A stretch of DNA of 64,000 nucleotides from Natronococcus occultus SP4 (GTDB lineage: Archaea > Halobacteriota > Halobacteria > Halobacteriales > Natrialbaceae): the NCBI RefSeq assembly GCF_000328685.1, contig NC_019974.1:2409001-2473000 (forward strand), in the 5' to 3' direction. Below the pieces are notes generated by a model. The model made no database searches. It was not told where the DNA came from and saw only the letters and a program-made list of their open reading frames with translations. Within the stretch, counting starts at the first letter, position 1; each line of letters begins with the position of its first letter. Shown piece after piece: positions 27,424 through 37,504 of the stretch. Made by a program: the position numbers and the translations under genes.

Positions 27424-27495
27424 TGGACCCACAGGGATTCGAACCCTGGGCATCCTCCTTGCAAAGGAGGCACTCTCCCACTGAGCTATGGGCCC
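27424..27495 (-). tRNA. tRNA-Ala (TGC) in the 16S-23S spacer
   Basis: The 72-nt cloverleaf on the minus strand begins GGGCCCATAGCTCAGTGG. The anticodon arm CTCC-TTTGCAA-GGAG gives anticodon TGC, the T loop is GGTTCGAATCC, and discriminator is A. The G-U or mismatched pair near the acceptor base is typical for tRNA-Ala identity. Its place between 16S and 23S is the standard haloarchaeal arrangement. A short CTCTCTAC/GTAGAGAG hairpin lies between it and the 16S processing stem. Confidence 0.96.
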
Positions 27496-27535
27496 ACTCT
27501 CTACAGGCCGGATGTGGCCCGTAGAGAGCGTAGAT

Positions 27536-27602
27536 GGTGTGAGCCTCGGTAGTTCAAGGGTGCCCGGTCGGCCCGTGATGGGCGCGAACCGAACGTGGAC
27601 TG
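27536..27602 (-). other. 3' arm of the 16S processing stem
   Basis: GTGAGCCTCGGTAGTTC (plus strand, 27539-27555) and CCGAACGTGGAC further in match the 5' leader arm at 29186-29257 as complements in the transcript, forming the 16S precursor stem with a probable bulge-helix-bulge. Confidence 0.7.
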
Positions 27603-27658
27603 CGTGGCGCAACGCGCCACGAGTTTGGTGGGCCACCCCGTCGGGGTGGTCCCGGTCT

Positions 27659-29128
<1,470 letters not shown>

Positions 29129-29185
29129 GCTCTTTCCCCCAAAGTGGGGGAGGTTGGCGGAGTATGAATCGAATCACACTCACTT

Positions 29186-29257
29186 GAATGGGTCCACGTT
29201 CGGATCGGCCGCGATCGCAGACCGATCGGGCGTCACCGAACTACCAAGGCTCACATC
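29186..29257 (-). other. 5' arm of the 16S processing stem
   Basis: On the minus strand GTGAGCCTTGGTAGTTC and CCGAACGTGGACCC complement the 3' arm at 27536-27602 with one G-U pair in the outer part. Confidence 0.7.
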
Positions 29258-29299
29258 AGACCTCATCTTGCGGCGGACCGCAGGGGTGAAGTCCTCATC

Positions 29300-29346
29300 T
29301 TCTTCGTACTAAATCAGAGTACCCGGTTACTACATAAGGCCTTCGA
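29300..29346 (-). promoter_or_regulatory. rRNA operon promoter
   Basis: Minus strand TTCGAAGGCCTTATGTAG followed by GGGTACTCTGA resembles the haloarchaeal rRNA promoter pattern (TTCGA element, TTATGTA TATA box, then a purine start about 25 nt on). The leader to 16S would be about 180 nt. Confidence 0.65.
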
Positions 29347-29523
29347 ACCCAACCCTCGCCGTCAGGCACTCACAAACACGTCGCCGTCGTGCGGTCTTCC
29401 TGTGAACTGAGTGGTAGTTTCTGAGTGGCCGTCGAACTTAATGGTGTGTCCGCGCACCCGAAATGAGGACGAATCGAATTCGAATCAAACTGAGAAACCG
29501 TCTCCTCGTTATACGAACCGCGC

Positions 29524-30330
29524 CTATCTATTCGAGTTACGTCCCGACTCAGCCGGCTGGGGATCGACGTGAGGACTCGCGACGAGATCCGAAAACGGCT
29601 GGTCGTCGAGCCATTCGAGCAGGGCGACGAGCTGTTCGGTCGCGGCCTCGAACAGTCGCTCACCGATTTCGGGCGTCGCGTCCGTCTGATCGCCGAACAC
29701 GCCGTTCGGGCTGTTCTCGATCGCATCGTAGAAGATGCGGGCGCCGTGGACGAGTTCGGCCTCGTAGTCGAAGATCGCGCCGCCGTCGCGGGCGTCCTCG
29801 AGTCGATCGTCGTGGACGAGTTCCTCGGCGATGTGCATGATCATCGCCGTCTCCTTGGGGCCGCCGTGAGGACCCGGCGTCTCGAAGACGTCCTCGATAA
29901 GCCCGGGGATCGATTCGTCCCACATCCACTCGATAGCGAAGGCAGTCTCGTCCTCATGGAGTCGGCGGCCGACCTCACGAAGGTGCTGGACGTTCCCGCC
30001 GTGAGCATTAACGTAGACGATGCGATCGATCCCATGGTACGTGAGGTTTCGCGAGAGATTCTCCACGTAGTCCCGAAAGACCGGCGGATCGACCCACATA
30101 GTGCCGTGGAACTGTCGGTGGTGGGAGCTCACGCCGACCGGAATCGGCGGGGTACAGAGATAGCCGGTCCGATCGGTCGCCGCCCGAGCGAGCGCCTCCG
30201 CGATCAGGTAGTCGGTTCCCTCCGGAAGGTGAGGACCGTGTTGTTCGGTCGAGCCCAGGGGGACGACCGCGAGCGACTCGTCGGCGACGTAGTCGGCCAG
30301 ATCTGGCCACGACTGGTGTGGAAGGAACAT
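29524..30330 (-). CDS. Creatininase-family amidohydrolase (ArfB-like candidate)
   Basis: This 268-residue metal-dependent amidohydrolase has the creatininase-family ligands: LAVVPLGSTEQHGPHLPEGTD (E and H), GVSSHHRQFHGTM, YVNAHGGNVQHL, and a FETPGPHGGPKETAMIM loop with the late Glu. Archaeal members include ArfB, which deformylates a pyrimidine intermediate of riboflavin/F420 synthesis, so that is the most likely specific role, with moderate certainty. It starts at ATG 30330 and lies just upstream of the rRNA operon on the same strand. Confidence 0.82.
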   Translation of the reverse strand: MFLPHQSWPDLADYVADESLAVVPLGSTEQHGPHLPEGTDYLIAEALARAATDRTGYLCTPPIPVGVSSHHRQFHGTMWVDPPVFRDYVENLSRNLTYHGIDRIVYVNAHGGNVQHLREVGRRLHEDETAFAIEWMWDESIPGLIEDVFETPGPHGGPKETAMIMHIAEELVHDDRLEDARDGGAIFDYEAELVHGARIFYDAIENSPNGVFGDQTDATPEIGERLFEAATEQLVALLEWLDDQPFSDLVASPHVDPQPAESGRNSNR

Positions 30331-30454
30331 ACTGTACTCTTACACCGAGCCGTCAAAACGTTGTGTTACTCCGTTCGGTTCTGCAGCTGCGGGAACGGGT
30401 GCCGGTAGCGGAGCGATAGTAAGCCTTAATAGTAAACGGCCGCCGATTTAATAT

Positions 30455-30892
30455 ATGGCAGTCGTCAGCGTCTCGATGCCGGACGAGCTTCTCGAGCGAC
30501 TCGACGAGTTCGCAGACGAGCACGGGTACACCGGCCGGAGCGAGGTCGTCAGGGAGGCCTCCCGCAACCTTCTCGGAGAGTTCGAGGACACCCGCCTCGA
30601 GGACCGGGATCTGATGGGAATCGTCACCGTTCTGTTCGACTACGAGACGACGACCGTCGAGGAACGGATGATGCAGCTCCGCCACGAACACGAGGACCTC
30701 GTCGCCTCGAACTTCCACAGCCACGTCGGCGACCACTACTGTATGGAGCTGTTCGTCCTCGAGGGACAGCTCGAGGATATCTCGACGTTCGTCGGGAAGA
30801 TCCGCGCGACGAAAGACGCGCTGACCGTCGACTACTCGGTGACCCCCGTCGACAGTTTCGATCCGATCTCGCAGGACGGCCACGGCCAGTAG
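30455..30892 (+). CDS. nikR: NikR-family nickel-responsive regulator
   Basis: This 145-residue protein has an N-terminal ribbon-helix-helix ([32 protein letters not shown]), then an ACT-like metal domain. All four NikR nickel ligands are at canonical spacing: His in LRHEHEDL, then HxH and x5-Cys in [14 protein letters not shown]. It should bind DNA when loaded with Ni(II). A TATA-like CCTTAATAGT lies 25-30 nt upstream, and a second A/T patch touches the ATG, allowing autoregulation. No nickel transporter or Ni enzyme is in the window, so targets lie elsewhere. Confidence 0.88.
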   Translation: MAVVSVSMPDELLERLDEFADEHGYTGRSEVVREASRNLLGEFEDTRLEDRDLMGIVTVLFDYETTTVEERMMQLRHEHEDLVASNFHSHVGDHYCMELFVLEGQLEDISTFVGKIRATKDALTVDYSVTPVDSFDPISQDGHGQ

Positions 30893-30933
30893 CGAACGCG
30901 TAGTTTTACTGGGATCCCCTCGTACTGACAGCC

Positions 30934-31311
30934 ATGTCTTACCGCAAGGTCAACTACGAGGACGTCGATCAGGTCTCGAGCGCGATGCACTTTCTGAGCG
31001 ACCCGCTCGAGACCGAGCAGGTCGGCGTCACGGTCGCGCGCTGTGATCCGGGCTGGAAGAGTCAGCCACACGACCACGCCGACAACGAACACGAGGAAGT
31101 GTACGTCCTCATCGAGGGGGAGGCGACGGTCGTCGTCGACGACGATCCCGTGCGGATGGAAACCGGCGACGCGCTGTGGATCCCGCCGGAGTCGACCCGC
31201 CAGATCCGCAACGGCGACGAGGAGAGCGCGTTCGTCCTCGTCAGCGCACCCGGGATCGCCGACGAGGACGACGTGGACGGCGAGTGGCTCCTCTCGGGGT
31301 TCGCAGGGTAG
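30934..31311 (+). CDS. Cupin-domain protein
   Basis: This 125-residue single cupin has metal motif 1 SQPHDHADNEHEEVYVLIEG (HxH..E) and motif 2 near METGDALWIPPESTRQIRNG, where the usual His is replaced (TRQI). Such haloarchaeal proteins are of unknown function. It starts at ATG 30934, 41 bp after nikR, with its own TATA-like AGTTTTA about 28 nt upstream, so cotranscription with nikR is possible but not required. Confidence 0.8.
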   Translation: MSYRKVNYEDVDQVSSAMHFLSDPLETEQVGVTVARCDPGWKSQPHDHADNEHEEVYVLIEGEATVVVDDDPVRMETGDALWIPPESTRQIRNGDEESAFVLVSAPGIADEDDVDGEWLLSGFAG

Positions 31312-31355
31312 CTGCGGGACCGAACGTACGGAAGCGGGTGGCGACGGCTGGGTGG

Positions 31356-33362
31356 CTACACCCGATCCGCACTGGTCGCGGGCGCGTCGGTGTCGAGGGC
31401 CGTCGCCGTCGCGAGTCGGATCGCGTGGGGCCAGCCAAGCGGCGTCGCGCTGTCGGGGGTTCCGTCGTCGAAGAACTGTTCGGGGAGGAAGTCGCCGTCG
31501 CCGCGAAGCGGGCCGCCGGGGGCGACCAGCTCCAGGAGCGCCCGTGCGCGGGCGTCGAAGGTCGGGGCCGCGTCGTGGCCCGCCTCGGCGAGCAGCGTCC
31601 GCAGCTCTGTCGACGCGTGGGCGCCCCACGCGGTCGTCACCGTCCAGATCTTCGGCTCGTCCTGGTCGCTGCGCCGCCACGGATCGTCCTCGAACCGGGC
31701 GAGCCCCTCGACTGGACCCTCGGGATCGCGGTAGAGTCCCTCGATCGTCGTCTCGAAGTGTGAGACGAGTCGTTCGAGGCGGTCGGCGTCGACGCCGTCG
31801 ATCGCGGCGTACTCCCGGTGGGCACCAGCGAGCGCGAGCGTGCTCCCGTCGAGGCGCTCGTCGTGCTCGCCCGCGTCGAGCCGGAGCGCGTAACAGCCTC
31901 GGTCAGGGACCCACAGCGCGTCGAGTCCTTCGAACACCGCTTGCGCGCTCTCGCGCGCCCGCGCCGTAACGTCGTCCTCGAGGGGCGCCCGGGCGATCGC
32001 GGCGTAGGCTTCGAGGAAGGTCGCGGCGGTGTGGGTGAACCGACCGGTCATGTTCTCCCAGGCGTTCTGGACCTGTCCGGGGAGGCCGTCGTCCGCCAGG
32101 GAGGCGTCCAGCCCCTCGAGGGCGGCGAGGACGGCCTCCCGGACGCGCTCGTCGTCGCTGTCGATCTCTCGGAGGTAGGTCGCGAGGAAGGCCGCGACGC
32201 TTGCGGTCTGGTCGGCCTGGTAGTCGACCGAATCGCCCTCCTCGAGTCGGCCGTGGGCCCAGCCGGGTGCGAGGCTGCCGTCGTCGGGCCAGACCCGGTG
32301 GGGCCAGGTGCCGTCCTCGAGCTGGGTCTCGGCGTAGAAGTGCGCGCTCGCGGCGTGCCACTCGTCGAGGCCGAGCCCCGCCCGTCGGTCGGCCGCGAGC
32401 AGGAAGCCGGCGATCTCGGCGTCGTCGCGGAACCAGGTGTAGCCGTATCCGCCGGAGTGGCGGTAGAACGGGTCGAACTCGGGGCCGGCGATCCGGGCCC
32501 CCGACGGCGCCCGCAGCAACGAGAGCGCGCGCAGGTCGGCGACGGCGCCGTCGACGGACGTCTCTGCGGGGAACCGGTCCCGGGCCTGTCGTCGCCCGGC
32601 CTCGAGCAGCGCCTCGGGGTCGGCAAAGTCGGCGACGTCCCGGCGAGCGCGCTCGAGGACGTCCTCGCGATCCCCGGTCGAGAGCACCGTCGCAATCGTC
32701 GCGGTCGGCTCGGACCCCGAGAGCTCGACGTCGGCGACGACGATCGGACTCAGGCGGTCCTCCTCGTAGCGGTCGTCGCCCTCGTCCCGGGGGAAGGGCG
32801 CGGGCTCGTCGGCGAGGACGTCCTCGAATCGCACCGACGGGTGGCCCCGTATCGAGAGGTCGCCCGAGGCCGCGAGGACGTCCCGTTCGCTCCGATGGTA
32901 GACCTCGACGGCGTCGCCGTGCCGGAGCTGGCCGATCCTGTTTTCCTGGCCGTCGGGAGCGAACTCGACGCAGGCGCGGAGCCGTGCGTCGGTCGCGGTC
33001 GGCTCCTCGAGAACGAACTGCGTGAGATGCGTTCGGCCGAGGGTCAGATCGTACTGTCGGCAGGCGTAGTCGTCGTCCTCGTGGCGGGTTTCGACGACCG
33101 CAGTGTCGTCGACGTACGATTGGGCAGCGTCGCCGAACCAGACGACCTCGTCGTCGAGTTCGAGTCCGAACCGGGAGCGGTCGATCCCCGAGAGTCCCGA
33201 GAGCGGCGCGGAGTAGTCCCGGAGCGAGCCGTCCGGGGCGACGTGGACGAGGCGATCGTCGAGCCCTGAGAACAGTCCCGACGTCGAGCGGCGCTCGCCG
33301 GGAAACAGGCGCGGGTCGTCCCGGGAGCGCTTGACGTCGTCGAGAGCCGTAGCGAGGTTCAT
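31356..33362 (-). CDS. Glycoside hydrolase family 15 enzyme (glucoamylase-like)
   Basis: This 668-residue protein is started at ATG 33362 (MNLATALDDVKRSRDD); the longer open frame upstream has no homology. The N-terminal beta-sandwich spans about residues 1-260. The alpha/alpha-barrel shows GYGYTWFRDDAEIAGFLLA and TWPHRVWPDDGSLAPGW, and the C-terminal catalytic-base region is FLPEQFFDDGTPDSATPLGWPHA. It releases glucose from alpha-1,4-glucans. No signal peptide is seen, so an intracellular role on glycogen or imported oligosaccharide is likely. It is divergent from the KDPG aldolase gene and fits that sugar pathway. Confidence 0.87.
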   Translation of the reverse strand: MNLATALDDVKRSRDDPRLFPGERRSTSGLFSGLDDRLVHVAPDGSLRDYSAPLSGLSGIDRSRFGLELDDEVVWFGDAAQSYVDDTAVVETRHEDDDYACRQYDLTLGRTHLTQFVLEEPTATDARLRACVEFAPDGQENRIGQLRHGDAVEVYHRSERDVLAASGDLSIRGHPSVRFEDVLADEPAPFPRDEGDDRYEEDRLSPIVVADVELSGSEPTATIATVLSTGDREDVLERARRDVADFADPEALLEAGRRQARDRFPAETSVDGAVADLRALSLLRAPSGARIAGPEFDPFYRHSGGYGYTWFRDDAEIAGFLLAADRRAGLGLDEWHAASAHFYAETQLEDGTWPHRVWPDDGSLAPGWAHGRLEEGDSVDYQADQTASVAAFLATYLREIDSDDERVREAVLAALEGLDASLADDGLPGQVQNAWENMTGRFTHTAATFLEAYAAIARAPLEDDVTARARESAQAVFEGLDALWVPDRGCYALRLDAGEHDERLDGSTLALAGAHREYAAIDGVDADRLERLVSHFETTIEGLYRDPEGPVEGLARFEDDPWRRSDQDEPKIWTVTTAWGAHASTELRTLLAEAGHDAAPTFDARARALLELVAPGGPLRGDGDFLPEQFFDDGTPDSATPLGWPHAIRLATATALDTDAPATSADRV

Positions 33363-33716
33363 CGATCCATCGTTCGTCGCCCGCCGGATAAAGAGTGCTG
33401 AAGAAAGTGCTCTCACTTTCAACCCTCGAGTGCGGCGAGTCGAAAGCGAGCGTGATCGCCGACACGGGCTGCTCGCGCCGAGCGAGCTGGTGCCTGACTC
33501 GACCAGCGAGTCGCGGGCGATCTCGCTGCCCCGGGAGCAGCTCGCGCCCGTCCTGGCGGCTTGTTCCTGGCGAACGGCTGGCCGACCGCCTCGGCAACTT
33601 TCTTGGCCGGGGGCGGCGAACCCGACCGTGATGAACGCTCTTTCGGCACCGGGTGAACGTTCGACGGAAGCGACGCAGTCGACGACCGCGCGGAGAGACG
33701 CCGACGGAGGGCGCCG
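33363..33716. other. Divergent intergenic region between GH15 and KDPG aldolase genes
   Basis: 354 bp with no supported ORF. A TATA-like CTTTATCC (minus, near 33395) could serve the GH15 gene. GAAAGTGCTCTCACTTTC just beside it is a short imperfect palindrome (33403-33420) that might be an operator. No clear TATA box is seen for the aldolase. Confidence 0.4.
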
Positions 33717-34370
33717 ATGAGTTCGTCCCACGACGTCAGGGATCGGATCATCGAAAGCGGCGTCCTCGCCGTCCTCCGGGGGATCGACGAGGACGACGTC
33801 GTCCCGGTCGCGCGCGCAATCTCCGAGGCCGGCGTGGGCGCCCTCGAGGTGACCGCGGACGGAACCCGCACCTACGAGAAGATCGCCGCGATCGACCGCG
33901 AGCTCGCGGACACCGACACCGTCGTCGGCGCGGGGACGGTCCTCGACGCCGCGAGCGCCCAGTCGGTCATCGACGCCGGCGCCGAGTTCCTCGTCTCGCC
34001 ACACGTCGATCCCGAGGTCGTGGAAGTCTGTAACCGCCACGGCGTGCTCTCGGCGCCGGGCGTGATGACCCCGACGGAGGCCGTCACCGCGATCGACGCC
34101 GGCGCCGACGTCCTCAAGATGTTCCCCGCCTCGACGGTCGGGCCGGGCCACATCGGCGCGTTGCAGGGACCGCTCGGCGACGTGGACGTGATCCCCACCG
34201 GCGGCGTCGATCGGGACAACGTCGCCGACTACCTCGAGGCCGGCGCGGTCGCCGTCGGCGCGGGGAGTGCGCTCGTCGACTACGAGGCGATCGCCGAAGG
34301 TGATATGGACCAGGTACGGGAGAGCGCAGCCGCGTTCGTCGAGGCCGTCGAGAACGCCCGCGCGGAGTAA
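33717..34370 (+). CDS. 2-keto-3-deoxy-(6-phospho)gluconate aldolase
   Basis: This 217-residue class I aldolase of the bacterial KDPG (Eda) type has GVLAVLRGIDEDDVVPVARA, the catalytic Glu in VGALEVTADG, VGAGTVLDAASAQ, and the Schiff-base Lys in GADVLKMFPASTVGPGH. IPTGGVDRDNVADYL is the phosphate-binding loop. It splits KDPG (and perhaps KDG) into pyruvate and glyceraldehyde-3-phosphate. It starts at ATG 33717. With gdh and gnaD downstream it completes three Entner-Doudoroff steps; the KDG kinase is missing from the cluster. Confidence 0.93.
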   Translation: MSSSHDVRDRIIESGVLAVLRGIDEDDVVPVARAISEAGVGALEVTADGTRTYEKIAAIDRELADTDTVVGAGTVLDAASAQSVIDAGAEFLVSPHVDPEVVEVCNRHGVLSAPGVMTPTEAVTAIDAGADVLKMFPASTVGPGHIGALQGPLGDVDVIPTGGVDRDNVADYLEAGAVAVGAGSALVDYEAIAEGDMDQVRESAAAFVEAVENARAE

Positions 34371-34567
34371 CTGCGAGCGTCGACTCTGCGAGTTCGTTTT
34401 TCGAGCGTCGATGACGACCAGTTGCGACGCTCCCCTCGACGTCAGCCTTCGTGTCCGCGGGGGTTCTCGCGTCTCGTTCCGGATCGATACCGCCGCTGCC
34501 CGACCGCTGTTCAAATATTTACTACAGATAGCGTAATCTTTTATTCGCCGAGCGCGTAGGGCGGACC

Positions 34568-35638
34568 ATGAAGGCGATCGCAGTCGAACCGGGCGCCGGC
34601 GAGCCGACCCTCGTCGAGCGGCCCCGGCCGGAACCGAACGAGGGGGAGGCGCTCGTGCGGACACTTCGCGTCGGCGTCGACGGCACGGACCACGAGGTCA
34701 TCGCGGGCCACCACGGCGAGGTTCCCCCCGGCGAGGACCGACTCGTGCTGGGCCACGAGGCCGTCGGCGTCGTCGAGGACCCGAACGGGACCGACCTCGA
34801 GGAGGGAGAGTACGTTGTCCCGACGGTACGCAGACCACCCAACGGGACGAACGAGTACTTCGAGCGCGGCGAGCCCGACATGGCCCCCGAGGGGGAGTAC
34901 CTCGAGCGCGGGATCGTCGGCGCCCACGGGTTCATGGCCGAGTACTTCACCAGTCCCGCCGAGACCCTCGTCGGAATTTCCGAGCGGCTCGCTCACCTGG
35001 GCTTTCTGGTCGAGCCGATCAGCGTCTCCGAGAAGGCGATCGAGCACGCCGTCGCCGCCCGCTCGGCGTTCGAGTGGGAACCCGAGTCGGCGCTCGTGCT
35101 CGGCAACGGCTCGCTCGGGCTGGTGACGCTGGCGATGCTCGAGGACGTCCTCGGCTTCGATCGAACGTACTGTCTCGGACGGCGGGACCGCCCCGATCCG
35201 ACGATCGACATCATCGACGAGCTCGGCGCAACCTACGTCGACTCGCGAGAGACGCCCGTCCCCGAGATCCCCGACGCGTACGAGTCGGTCGACTTCGTCT
35301 ACGAGGCGACGGGCTACGCGAAACACGCCTTCGAGCCGATCGAGGCACTCGCGCCCAACGGCGTCGCCGCACTCGTCGGCGTCCCCGAACCCTGGTCGTT
35401 CGAGATCGACGGCGGGCGGCTCCACCGGGAGTTCGTCCTGCACAACAAGGCGCTCGTGGGGTCGGTCAACTCCCACCGGGGCCACTTCGAGGCCGCGACG
35501 GACACGCTCGCAGGGCTGCCCGAGTGGCTGTTCGACGAGCTCGTCACCGGCGTCTACGATCTCTCGGAGTACGAGCGGGCGTTCGAGACTGGCGAGGACG
35601 TCGTGAAAACCGCCGTCGAATTCGCGCCCGTCCAATAG
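34568..35638 (+). CDS. gdh: Glucose 1-dehydrogenase, zinc-dependent
   Basis: This 356-residue medium-chain dehydrogenase has catalytic zinc ligands at the positions known for the Haloferax mediterranei enzyme: Asp38 (VGVDGTDHE), His63 and Glu64 (LVLGHEAVG) and Glu149 (LVEPISVSEKA). VLGNGSLGLVTLAML is the nucleotide-binding GxGxxG-like loop. It oxidises glucose to gluconolactone with NAD(P). It starts at ATG 34568 with a TTCAAATATTTA promoter element about 40-55 nt upstream. The structural zinc Cys cluster is absent, as in haloarchaeal orthologues. Confidence 0.93.
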   Translation: MKAIAVEPGAGEPTLVERPRPEPNEGEALVRTLRVGVDGTDHEVIAGHHGEVPPGEDRLVLGHEAVGVVEDPNGTDLEEGEYVVPTVRRPPNGTNEYFERGEPDMAPEGEYLERGIVGAHGFMAEYFTSPAETLVGISERLAHLGFLVEPISVSEKAIEHAVAARSAFEWEPESALVLGNGSLGLVTLAMLEDVLGFDRTYCLGRRDRPDPTIDIIDELGATYVDSRETPVPEIPDAYESVDFVYEATGYAKHAFEPIEALAPNGVAALVGVPEPWSFEIDGGRLHREFVLHNKALVGSVNSHRGHFEAATDTLAGLPEWLFDELVTGVYDLSEYERAFETGEDVVKTAVEFAPVQ

Positions 35639-35797
35639 GGGCCACGGAGTCTCGGTCGAACGCGGGGCGACGTCCTCGGCCAACCGCGACGGCTGACGGT
35701 CGGCGTCCTCGATCAGTGGCGACGCTCGTGTCGGTATGAGAGAGACTGTGTCCCAAAATAGAAACTATTACCCGATCACGAGTGAGAACTGCCCTCT

Positions 35798-37036
35798 ATG
35801 GGAGTCGATTACTCGAAGCTCCACGACCCGAACGCGGAGTACACGATGCGGGAACTCTCCGCGGAGACGATGGGCGTCACCGGCGAGCGCGGCGAGGGCC
35901 GCGACGTCAAGATAACCGACGTCCAGACGACGATGATCGACGGCAACTTCCCGTGGACGCTCGTGCGCGTCTACACGGACGCCGGGATCGTCGGTACCGG
36001 GGAAGCGTACTGGGGTGCCGGCGCGCCGGAGCTCATCGAGCGGATGACACCGTTCCTGCAGGGAGAGAACCCGCTCGACATCGACCGTCTCACCGAACAC
36101 CTCGTCCAGAAGATGTCCGGCGAGGGATCGCTCGGCGGCGTCACCGTCACCGCGATCTCGGGGATCGAAGTCGCGCTGCACGACCTCGCGGGCAAGATCC
36201 TTGATGTCCCGGCCTACCAGCTGCTGGGCGGCAAGTACCGCGACGAGGTCCGTGTCTACTGTGACTGTCACACCGAGGAGGAGGCCGACCCCGCCGCCTG
36301 CGCCGACGAGGCCGAGCGCGTCGTCGAGGAGCTGGGCTACGACGCCCTGAAGTTCGACCTCGACGTCCCCTCGGGCCACGAGAAGGACCGCGCCAACCGC
36401 CACCTGCGCGGCGTCGAGGTCGAGCACAAGGCCAGCATCGTCGAGGCGATCACCGAGCGCGTCGGCCACCGCGCCGACGTCGCCTTCGACTGCCACTGGA
36501 CGTTCTCGGGCGGCAGCGGCAAGCGCCTGGCCCAGCGTCTCGAGGAGTACGACGTCTGGTGGCTCGAGGACCCCGTCCCGCCGGAGAACCACGACGTCCA
36601 GCGGGAGGTCACCCAGTCGACGTCGACGCCGATCACGGTCGGCGAGAACGTCTACCGCAAGCACGGTCAGCGCAGCCTCATCGAGAACCAGGCCGTCGAC
36701 ATCATCGCGCCCGACATGCCCAAAGTGGGCGGTATGCGCGAGACCCGGAAGATCGCCGACCTCGCGGACATGTACTACATCCCGGTCGCGATGCACAACG
36801 TCTCCTCGCCGGTCGCGACGATGGCCAGCGCCCATGTCGGCGCCGCCATCTCGAACTCGCTTGCCGTCGAGTACCACTCCTACGAGCTCGACTGGTGGGA
36901 GGATCTCGTCGAGGAAGACGTCATCGAGGACGGCTACATCGAGATCCCCGAAGAACCCGGCCTCGGCGTGACCCTCGACATGGACGTCGTTGAGGAGCAG
37001 ATGGTCGAGGGCGAGGAACTCTTCGACGAAGAGTAG
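35798..37036 (+). CDS. gnaD: D-gluconate dehydratase (enolase superfamily)
   Basis: This 412-residue protein has the mandelate racemase/enolase fold: N-terminal capping domain (DVKITDVQTTMIDGNFPWTLV), then the barrel with the metal-ligand segments AFDCHWTFSGG, WWLEDPVPPENH and VGENVYRKHG, and a general-acid His in VAMHNVSSPVATM. It closely fits haloarchaeal gluconate dehydratase, which makes KDG in the semi-phosphorylative pathway. It starts at ATG 35798, with a TATA-like AAACTATTA about 28 nt upstream, so it has its own promoter despite its neighbours' shared pathway. Confidence 0.92.
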   Translation: MGVDYSKLHDPNAEYTMRELSAETMGVTGERGEGRDVKITDVQTTMIDGNFPWTLVRVYTDAGIVGTGEAYWGAGAPELIERMTPFLQGENPLDIDRLTEHLVQKMSGEGSLGGVTVTAISGIEVALHDLAGKILDVPAYQLLGGKYRDEVRVYCDCHTEEEADPAACADEAERVVEELGYDALKFDLDVPSGHEKDRANRHLRGVEVEHKASIVEAITERVGHRADVAFDCHWTFSGGSGKRLAQRLEEYDVWWLEDPVPPENHDVQREVTQSTSTPITVGENVYRKHGQRSLIENQAVDIIAPDMPKVGGMRETRKIADLADMYYIPVAMHNVSSPVATMASAHVGAAISNSLAVEYHSYELDWWEDLVEEDVIEDGYIEIPEEPGLGVTLDMDVVEEQMVEGEELFDEE

Positions 37037-37504
37037 GGTCATCGAGCCATCGAATCGCTGATTTGTGCTATTCGGCGAGGAACAATAGCAGATCGGAGTG
37101 CAGTTTGTTTATTCAGATAGTTGTGAAAGAGTCACGTTACGTATCGGTGCTGTAGTACGCGATGTTATGTGTAGTGTTTTTTGCCATCAGGAAATAACCC
37201 AGACCCATTGGGACGGCAAAGATGGCAGTAACGACCCAGAAGCCGGTGTCAGAGAGTATGGTGGCAAATGAACGGCTAGGTTCGAGTATCCGTAGCCAGA
37301 CTGTGTGACCAGCAATTATCAGTAACAGAAACGCCACTGTGCCCAAAGCTGGACGTTCCTTCAGGTATTGATTACCTGCATTTGTCGTTCTGGAGACTCA
37401 AGTAGTGGTATGGGTGATGTTGTGATCAGCACTCACCTTCTTGAACTGATCAATAAGCATAACGAAATAGCACTCTCGACTCACAGTACGATTCCTCAGA
37501 CTCG
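37037..37504. other. A+T-rich scar between gnaD and the phosphotransferase pseudogene
   Basis: The base composition shifts sharply from the flanking genes. It holds only a doubtful 69-codon ORF and a plus-strand open stretch (MGDVVISTHLLELINKHNE) that reads into the pseudogene without homology. It looks like the residue of inserted DNA that removed the 5' half of the downstream gene. Confidence 0.5.
37137..37346 (-). CDS. Possible small two-helix membrane protein
   Basis: A 69-codon frame is open from a TTG at 37346: VAFLLLIIAGHTVWLRI and FWVVTAIFAVPMGLGYFLM are two clear membrane segments. No ATG or GTG exists before the upstream stop, so this may be a rare TTG start or the tail of a truncated gene. 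Base composition is A+T-rich compared with the neighbours, in keeping with imported DNA. I know no homologue. Confidence 0.35.
   Translation of the reverse strand: MGTVAFLLLIIAGHTVWLRILEPSRSFATILSDTGFWVVTAIFAVPMGLGYFLMAKNTTHNIAYYSTDT

Larger units (their letters stand above)
29129..29523 (-). other. rRNA operon leader and promoter region
   Basis: No protein gene. It contains the 16S processing arm (29186-29257) and one clear promoter (29300-29346). Between the promoter and the stop of the creatininase-family gene (29524) I see nothing further, so only one rRNA promoter is evident, whereas several are known in some halophiles. Confidence 0.6.

Noticed and set aside
33726-33740. CCCACGACGTCAG resembling the IS-end palindrome
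   Set aside because: No hairpin partner follows and it lies in the conserved start of the aldolase gene.
33363-34664. Long minus-strand frame extending the GH15 gene to 1102 codons
   Set aside because: The extension runs antisense through the KDPG aldolase gene, has no family homology, and the GH15 domain starts cleanly at ATG 33362.
37368-37504. Plus-strand frame MITCICRSGD and MGDVVISTHL as the native start of the phosphotransferase
   Set aside because: It lacks the kinase N-lobe, is A+T-rich unlike the rest, and joins the homologous part abruptly.
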